This document shows, in pieces, positions 56,641 to 64,000 of a DNA stretch of 64,000 bases. A program made the position numbers and the translations under genes. Below the pieces are notes generated by a model, which was not told the DNA's origin, did no database searches, and saw nothing but the letters and a program-made list of their open reading frames with translations. Within the stretch, counting starts at the first letter, position 1; every line of letters begins with the position of its first letter. This stretch comes from Tubulanus polymorphus (taxonomy: Eukaryota; Nemertea; Palaeonemertea; Tubulaniformes; Tubulanidae): positions 12,114,462 to 12,178,461 of the forward strand of contig NC_134034.1 in the NCBI RefSeq assembly GCF_964204645.1, written 5' to 3'.

Positions 56641-58696
56641 AGGCGTTCCCCATTCCGGTCACGCAGGTTTCGACATTTTGAACTATCATTTATTTACGAT
56701 CCATTAAAACCGGTCGAGGACGCGTGCGCCTGTACGCCTCACTAGAATCAACCACTCCAGCAGAGAATACTAAAAAATTTGAATATCGATCTCAATACAC
56801 GTCCTCGCGCCAAAAGAAGTGGTTGAGCGAGGGGAGGGGGTGGGTTGGCGGGCGGGCGGTTATCGATCTTAAATCGAGAATCGGATTTCAAATTCGATTT
56901 TCTGGTCGCGCTGATTGAATGCTGGAATCTGCAGCCGGTTTTGTATTACGGGAGTGTAGTTTATTTACGACAGACGCCACAGTGTGAATTATGATTACCG
57001 AAACTCGTATTTCAAATTTTCTCGTCCGGATTTAAACGATTTCGAGAGTCGGATTTCTTCAGTTTGAAATTAAGAAGAATTTCATCGAATTTTATATCCT
57101 TTTTTTTTTTCATTTTTACGCAAACTCAAAATTTCGATTGTTTGTAGTTTCGTTTTATTTGAACAAGAATAACGAGGTGGATTTTTCATTCGCGATTTTG
57201 ACAAATCGTTTAGGGAGTAATTTCTCAGATTTCGCAGCTCAGGTCCGAAAAAAAATCCTAATACGTTTAAAAAGTTAGAAAACCAAGTTCGATTTATTAA
57301 GTTTTGTCGAATTTAGGCATGTCTGGTGCTAGACGGTAAGCTTAGTAAAATCTTGGATCCATTTCCGCGGTTAATTAAGGACGTACTGACGGAACGAGTG
57401 TATAAGTGAATGAACAGGAACTCTAACCACGTTTCACTGAAGAAATGATTCACGAACCGAGAAAAAGACTTCAAACAGAATGAGATTCAGTCGTTTTCGC
57501 TGAACACGAAAACATACCGCACGGGAACCGCTTGTGTTTGTTACTTCACAAGTGTTAAAAAATTTGTCGTAATTTATGAATTCTTTTGATAAGATCATCG
57601 ATACCGATAAACTGTTACTGTTCAGATAAAAGCGTCGCCCGCCAACAACAACACAGACCCGGTTACAACATGTCCAACCATCCGTCGATTTGCTGTTTTG
57701 TTTTTTTTTCTCGCGTTCTCTCGCCGAACCTCGCGAGATGGTCGGTTATCGATGATTTTCGTTGTAGCAAAACAGCGTGAAATTGACACCGTCGCAACGA
57801 ATACAAAACTAAACGGATATTACATAGACTAACCCACGCCCGTTCACTCGGCTGAATTGATCCGATGAAATGTTAATACGGAATTTGTCGATGTCACATC
57901 AGAGAAATAATTATTTTTTTCTTATAGCAACTAGGGCTTATTCGAAACATGTAGAATTCGGACGTATTTCTTCTATTAAAGATGTCCGCCTCCTGAGAAT
58001 CCTATTGACGTCGCAAAAAAACGTCAATGTCCTTACTTTGAACTGACGAATAGATCGATTTTGCACAAAACCCGAATGAACTGAATCTAATTTACCCTCC
58101 TTGTAAAGAAGGCTACCTCAACAAAATCCGACCCTTCAGACATCGGGAATAGCGCCAGCATAGATAATTTCCTGAATTATGAAATTTCCTTTCCAAGTTT
58201 TCAGATATTAAGCATGTACACATATTAATATCGTGAATGTATTCTCCTCTGAGGGCTGATTTTGTAAACTAAGCGATGTATTTTGCGAACTGCACTCGAG
58301 GCGTTGCGAAGTATGCGCTCCTTATTTACCGACAACAATAACCAGGAAATAAGTCCCGATCCGCGTTTTCTGCAGAACCGACGAGCGGCAGAAAACAGAC
58401 TTTCCGCTCGGTAATGCACGCGTAAGTGTTTACTTCCGGTTAGTTTACCGAGCAGAGACCCGTCTCCGCTAACCATTTCACACCGGAACTCAATACCAGT
58501 ACTCACAATTCGGTGACGTCATATTAAGTCGGCAAAGCGGAAATAGAACGACGTGCTTGTGTTGACGTCGGGTCAAGGTCACTCGTTCGAACAGTAAAAT
58601 CTAAAAAGGCGTATGCATAGAAAAACCGGGTTTTAGTTTTTCAAACTGAGGTTTCAATCGACCGTATTCCAGTTCAGGAATAACAATTCCAACAGC

Positions 58697-59583
58697 AAAC
58701 TCTCTACCGGCCGCTCTATCACGTTTACAGATTGCAAACTCTCTACCGGCCGCTTCTATCAGGTTTACAGATTACAAACTCTCTACCGACCGCTTCTATC
58801 GGGTTTACAGATTACAAACTCTCTACCGGGGCCGCTTCTATCAGGTTTACAGATTACAAACTCTCTACCGGCCGCTTCTATCAGGTTTACAGATTACAAA
58901 CTCTCTACCGGGGCCGCTTCTATCAGGTTTACAGATTACAAACTCTCTACCGGGGCCGCTTCTATCAGGTTTACAGATTACAAACTCTCTACCGGCCGCT
59001 TCTGTCAGGTTTACAGATTACAAACTCTCTACCGGCCGCTTCTGTCAGGTTTACAGATTACAAACTCTCTACCGGGGCCGCTTCTATCAGGTTTACAGAT
59101 TACAAACTCTCTACCGGCCGCTTCTATCGGGTTTACAGATTACAAACTCTCTACCGGCCGCTTCTATCAGGTTTACAGATTACAAACTCTCTACCGGCCG
59201 CTTCTATCAGGTTTACAGATTACAAACTCTCTACCGGCCGCTTCTATCAGGTTTACAGATTACAAACTCTCTACCGGCCGCTTCTATCAGGTTTACAGAT
59301 TACAAACTCTCTACCGGCCGCTTCTATCAGGTTTACAGATTACAAACTCTCTACCGGCCGCTTCTATCAGGTTTACAGATTACAAACTCTCTACCGGCCG
59401 CTTCTATCAGGTTTACAGATTACAAACTCTCTACCGGCCGCTTCTATCAGGTTTACAGATTACAAACTCTCTACCGGCCGCTTCTATCGGGTTTACAGAT
59501 TACAAACTCTCTACCGACCGCTTCTATCGGGTTTACAGATTACAAACTCTCTACCGACCGCTTCTATCACGTTTACAGATTGC
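58697..59583. repeat. 40-bp minisatellite, 0.9 kb
   Basis: About 22 units of TACAAACTCTCTACCGGCCG + CTTCTATCAGGTTTACAGAT, some with a 2-base GG insertion. Reads as a 307-codon ORF because no frame of the unit contains a stop. Confidence 0.93.
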
Positions 59584-60264
59584 ACTAATTCCGGAATAGG
59601 TAGAAACAAACCCATCAGAGGACGCTCATGTGGACTATCGATCATTTTACACTGATTTCACTAAGAAAATGTGTATCATTTTAATACAATCACAATATCT
59701 ATAGTGCTCTGTACAAAGTAAAATGTCGAGCTCAAAAGCAATGACTATCATTTCTTCTTTCGACTTTTGATGAAATTATACATTTTCTATAGAAACGTTT
59801 TAAATCCACCAGCACCTCCGGCGGTTATCACATTCGATATTCTAGTTGGTGATTACATATTTTTTTAGGCTGGAAAAAAAATGTCATCGAACTTTCAGCC
59901 CGATAATTTGTCTTGCTCGTAGATGTAAAGTAAACGTCGAAGATTCGCACGATCCCGATATCAATTTTCACACCACGCGTTATTTCTTAATACGGTCAAT
60001 CGTCGCTTCAGCTGCTGCCACGCGATCGGTGAGATTATGATTTTAGCGGTAACCGGAACCACACGGGTGTGACGGTATGAAAAATCAATCGGCTCCGCGC
60101 ATCAAACCCATAAAAAACATAATCGTACCAGATCTGACTAGATCATACCGGTTCTGACCAGTAAGCCGAAACACAATAATATGTAGTTAGATAAGGATAA
60201 ATTCCCTGTAAAATATAGAATTCATTGCAATTTAGTTGTTTACCCTGATAATTAGGCGAGGCCC

Positions 60265-60475
60265 TGTTTCCAAAATTGTGCTGGTTTAATTTTGATTCTG
60301 GACCCAGTTCCACAGTTGTGCGGGTTTAACTTGATTCTGGACCCAGTTCCACAGATAACGTGTGGGTTTATTTTGACTCTGAACGCAGTTCAACATTTCG
60401 ACCCTGACCCAGTTCCAAAGTTGAGGGGGGGGGGGTAATTTTGATTCTGGTCCATGTTCCACATTCTGCTTGAAG
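60265..60475. repeat. Diverged CCACAGTTGTG-family minisatellite
   Basis: Units of CCACAGTTGTGCGGGTTTAA + CTTGATTCTGGACCCAGTT with a G-run near 60424. Confidence 0.75.
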
Positions 60476-61845
60476 TAAGTTTCATAATTGCGTGGGGGAT
60501 TGAATACTATATCATCGTCATCTAGTTGATAAAATAAACTTGTTCTATGCTGTAAATTATTTATATACACCTCTGCCGTCTATAAATAGCTCATCTCGCT
60601 TATCGCCTGTAACGCAATAAACTATTTACAAAATACATTTCCTTCATACGTCAGGTTTATATTCGCTTAGAGATATTTTCCATCATTTTTTGTGTCTGCG
60701 CATTTATCGATTGCACGCGCCGGCGATGAATTGCTTTCAGAAGTCATCTTACACCGAAACATGCGCGGATGATGGGTGTGTATATTGTAAAGAAGTCAAA
60801 CGCAGGTCATTAGTTGAGTCGTGTATGATAAAAATACATTGTCGCTCGAACATCAAAGTTCCTGCCAATTATGTTATTTTCTTCACATCTACGATCTGAG
60901 AACTTTGTCGTCTAGACAATTCCGACTCTGGTACTCGAGGATCCGCTAGGTGCGCTTATAGTGATAAGCATTGTTATCGCCAAGTGTCAGTTGATGGTTC
61001 CTCCTCTGGCACTCGAGGGCCCGCTTGGTGCGCTAGTTGTAAGCATTGCTATCGTCAATGTCAGTCGAGGATTCCTTCTCAGATATTACCCCGAATTTTA
61101 CCCTAAACATATTCAAAATGGCGATGAATAAGATACGGGTTACTGATGTAACGTAAGAGCAGCTGCTTTTGAAACACTGCGAGATGCCGCGAGATTATGC
61201 GAGACTTGCGCGAATATCTCTAACTTCAAAGCCGAGTAAAATTATCGTTAAAATCGCACTTTCGTTTCGTCGATTTATCAATACTTTCTGTCTGCCGTTA
61301 TTATTAGCATTTTCGATTGGCCATTTTTAATTGGTCTCGCAGTTACTCGACATATGTCGTCGAAAAGGCGAATCAAGCCGCGCTTTGACATTTAACGGAT
61401 ATAAAACAAGTCTAAATATGTGTCATAGATACAGATAAAATGCCTCGATAAAACTGAGTATGGATTTGTTTAACAGAAGATCAGGGGGCGGATAATACCC
61501 CCTCCTCCTTCCTCCCAACTCATCCCTGATGATACCCGTATATGGATGATTACGAGGGATTTAAAATCTGATTTCATTTCTCATGAAATCGATGACTATG
61601 ACGTCATAATCGTCTGGTATTTATTTGTGAAGGACGCGTGGAGTCGAAGCGACAATGTTTGTTGTAACCGCGTATTGACGCGGATGTTGTATCGCACTAA
61701 CACCGCTTGGAATTTGCGCGATTTTACATTTCACTGGTCATCATTATTTCCGCGTATTATTGAAAATCAACACGCTATATAGCTATATATCAGCCTCCGT
61801 GGATATACAACACACAGGAGATCTTCCCTGGTCGGGTATAGACGC

Positions 61846-62455
61846 TCGTCACCGCGCGCAGAGCGACCATCACTGAGATCATCACGTTCTCCGGGAACCC
61901 TCAATTCGGGTCGAGTAAAGATCGTGATGGATAGAGCGCTCCTCACCACGCAGAGCGACCATCACTGAGATCATCACGTTCCCCGGGAACCCTCAATTCG
62001 GGTCGTGTGAAGATCGTGATGGATAGAGCGCTCCTAACCACGCAGAGCGACCATCACTGAGATCATCACGTTCTCCGGGAACCCTCAATTCGGGTCGAGT
62101 AAAGATCGTGATGGATAGAGCGCTCCTCACCACGCAGAGCGACCATCACTGAGATCATCACGTTCCCCGGGAACCCTCAATTCGGGTCGTGTGAAGATCG
62201 TGATGGATAGAGCGCTCCTAACCACGCAGAGCGACCATCACTGAGATCATCACGTTCTCCGGGAACCCTCAATTCGGGTCGTGTGAAGATCGTGATGGAT
62301 AGAGCGCTCCTCACCGCGCAGAGCGACCATCACTGAGATCATCACGTTCCCCGGGAACCCTCCAATTCGGGTCGTGTAAAGATCGTGATGGATAGAGCGC
62401 TCCTCACCAGGCAGAGCGACCATCACTGAGATCATCGCGTTCGGCCGGGACCCTC
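61846..62455. repeat. ~91-bp tandem repeat
   Basis: About seven units of GCGACCATCACTGAGATCAT + CACGTTCTCCGGGAACCCTC.. + GATCGTGATGGATAGAGCGC. CGAGTAAAG and CGTGTGAAG forms alternate, implying two-unit duplication. Confidence 0.88.
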
Positions 62456-64000
62456 AATTCATGGATCTTCCGCGGGATCTTACGCTTTCGATTCCCGGGT
62501 GACTGAACGACCGATTCCTTTCATTTTCTGAAAAATAGAAAATGCGCGCACGGTCGCAGCCGTCCGAATAGAATATTCCTGCGACAGATAATATGAAATT
62601 CGTTCTTTTCTTCTTATTGTTGTTTTTTTGTCTGGAATGATGAGAGACAGCTGGTAAAACACATCGACGCGCAGTATGCGACACAGATGCCGCTTTCATA
62701 CACTCGATACGATTGAATAGTTATTGTGACAGTCGACTGACAGTAGAACAGCGCTGATACACGCGCCGCAAAAAAACAAAAAAAAATATCTAATTCTCAC
62801 CAGTAAATATGAATAGTTACTGAAATACGAGTGAATGAAGACATGAATACAGTTTCATGAAAATCGATCATATCAGAATTTCGTGTCTACATCACATCCG
62901 GAAACAGTGCGTCCGTACGGAAGGGGCGGATTCGAAGGGAGTATGCAGGGCTGTGATCCCAAAATGTCAAACCGCACGTGAATATGAAAAAAATATTAAA
63001 CTGATTCCTAAAAAAGTTTTAATTCATAAGTTTGTCCCGTATTTAAAAAAAATGAGTTAATGTTTTTTCAGATGAGCCTTTTTTCGGGGTGCCCTATGGT
63101 GCGCACTATTTTGGGAATCGAACCTTCCCCGAGTCAGAACCTAGATCCGCTCCTGGCTTCAGGAAATAGGATCTAATGCCGTCCGAACAGCCTCGGGCGC
63201 GCGGTTAGCTGCGATAAAAAAAAAACATGTGATTGAATTTTCTAAGCGAATGCGGCGATTCCGATAACGAATCGAATCAGCGGGCAATTCAGAGATATTA
63301 TCAGTTTATTTATGTGGTCATCTTCTCTGAGATTAACGCTTATGATCGAATCAATCACCGACATAATAAGATGAAATGGTTTGTTGTGTGAGCATCTAAC
63401 TCGATTATAGGTGTATTGCCTATATTCTAGATCTGGTTTAGTCGTAATGTATAAATTGTTGAAATTTATATCTGAAATAGATAAATCGATCAATGAAAAT
63501 GGTAAGAATTATAGTTCGTTTTCATTGCCTTAAGATAAAAATAACCGTCAAGTCAAATTGTATATATCGGGATGGCACGGAGACGATTTGGCCTGGGCCA
63601 AATTGGCACGGATCGGGCTCGAGTCAAATTCGGCGCGTGTCCATAAAGCGCGTTCACACGTAAACCACTCACTCGGTACTAAACAATGCTTTGAAGAAGC
63701 GAAGTACGTCATTTCCGGAACCAATTGCAATTCACACTTTGTACTTTGACCCATGCTGACATTGTGTTCGAGCCTGGTCCGACGTATTTGGTCGGGCCAA
63801 ACAGGCACGGGCACATCAGTTGTTTCGAGGCAAAAATGCTCGTGCGATCGTGGCTCATAGCAACTGCGGAACTGGGTGTATTGAAAGTCAGATCGCCGTA
63901 TGGATGGAACCACGTATCTGCGACATAATTACGTGAAATCTCGCCGTTTCGCGCTTAATAACGTGTTAATCTCGTAATACGATTAGCACAGGGAAATCAC

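Noticed and set aside
58732-59655. 307-codon ORF
   Set aside because: It is a read-through of a 40-bp minisatellite with no start context, domain or splice support.

Overview
This window is animal nuclear DNA. Protein-coding sequence is split into short exons with GT/AG introns, and the rest is rich in micro-, mini- and satellite repeats and short inverted-repeat elements. The protein families (secreted fibronectin-II plus EGF proteins and a calcitonin/DH31-type class B receptor) point to an invertebrate, and I favour a marine lophotrochozoan (mollusc, nemertean, annelid or brachiopod). The species cannot be fixed from the sequence alone. No prokaryotic, CRISPR or viral gene was recognised. 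All exon models were read by eye from splice signals, frame continuity and domain consensus, without transcript support.

Region 1 (1-10250, minus strand) holds the 5' part of a large secreted modular protein. I see 18 exons: a signal peptide, FN2, FN2, EGF, FN2 and then 13 more EGF modules. The gene runs off the left edge after the last visible donor at 386. Every internal exon is symmetric 1-1 phase and carries about one module. A TATA box and initiator lie just upstream.

Region 2 (12631-16470, plus strand) is a complete 10-exon gene of the same kind, head-to-head with the first: signal peptide, FN2, EGF, FN2, EGF, EGF, FN2, EGF, EGF, EGF, stop (414 aa). The 2.4-kb gap between the two promoters is largely filled by a ~92-bp satellite. 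The two genes look like divergent paralogues built by exon shuffling and duplication.

Region 3 (18721-42246, minus strand) is a class B1 (secretin-family) G-protein-coupled receptor, closest by eye to calcitonin receptor/DH31 receptor. Ten shared exons cover the six-cysteine hormone-binding domain and TM1-TM7. They are followed by two homologous alternative last exons that would give different cytoplasmic tails (69 or 139 residues). The signal-peptide exon was not found and must lie upstream of 42246. Gene 2 and the receptor are convergent.

Region 4 (42247-64000) has no exon I can support. It holds tandem repeats, purine-rich tracts, a long TA tract and dispersed elements, and is either the receptor's 5' intron or intergenic. 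Several repeat families recur across the window: a 38-43-bp CCACAGTTGTG minisatellite at eight loci, a 140-bp MITE-like element, and a 60-bp repeat at two loci.
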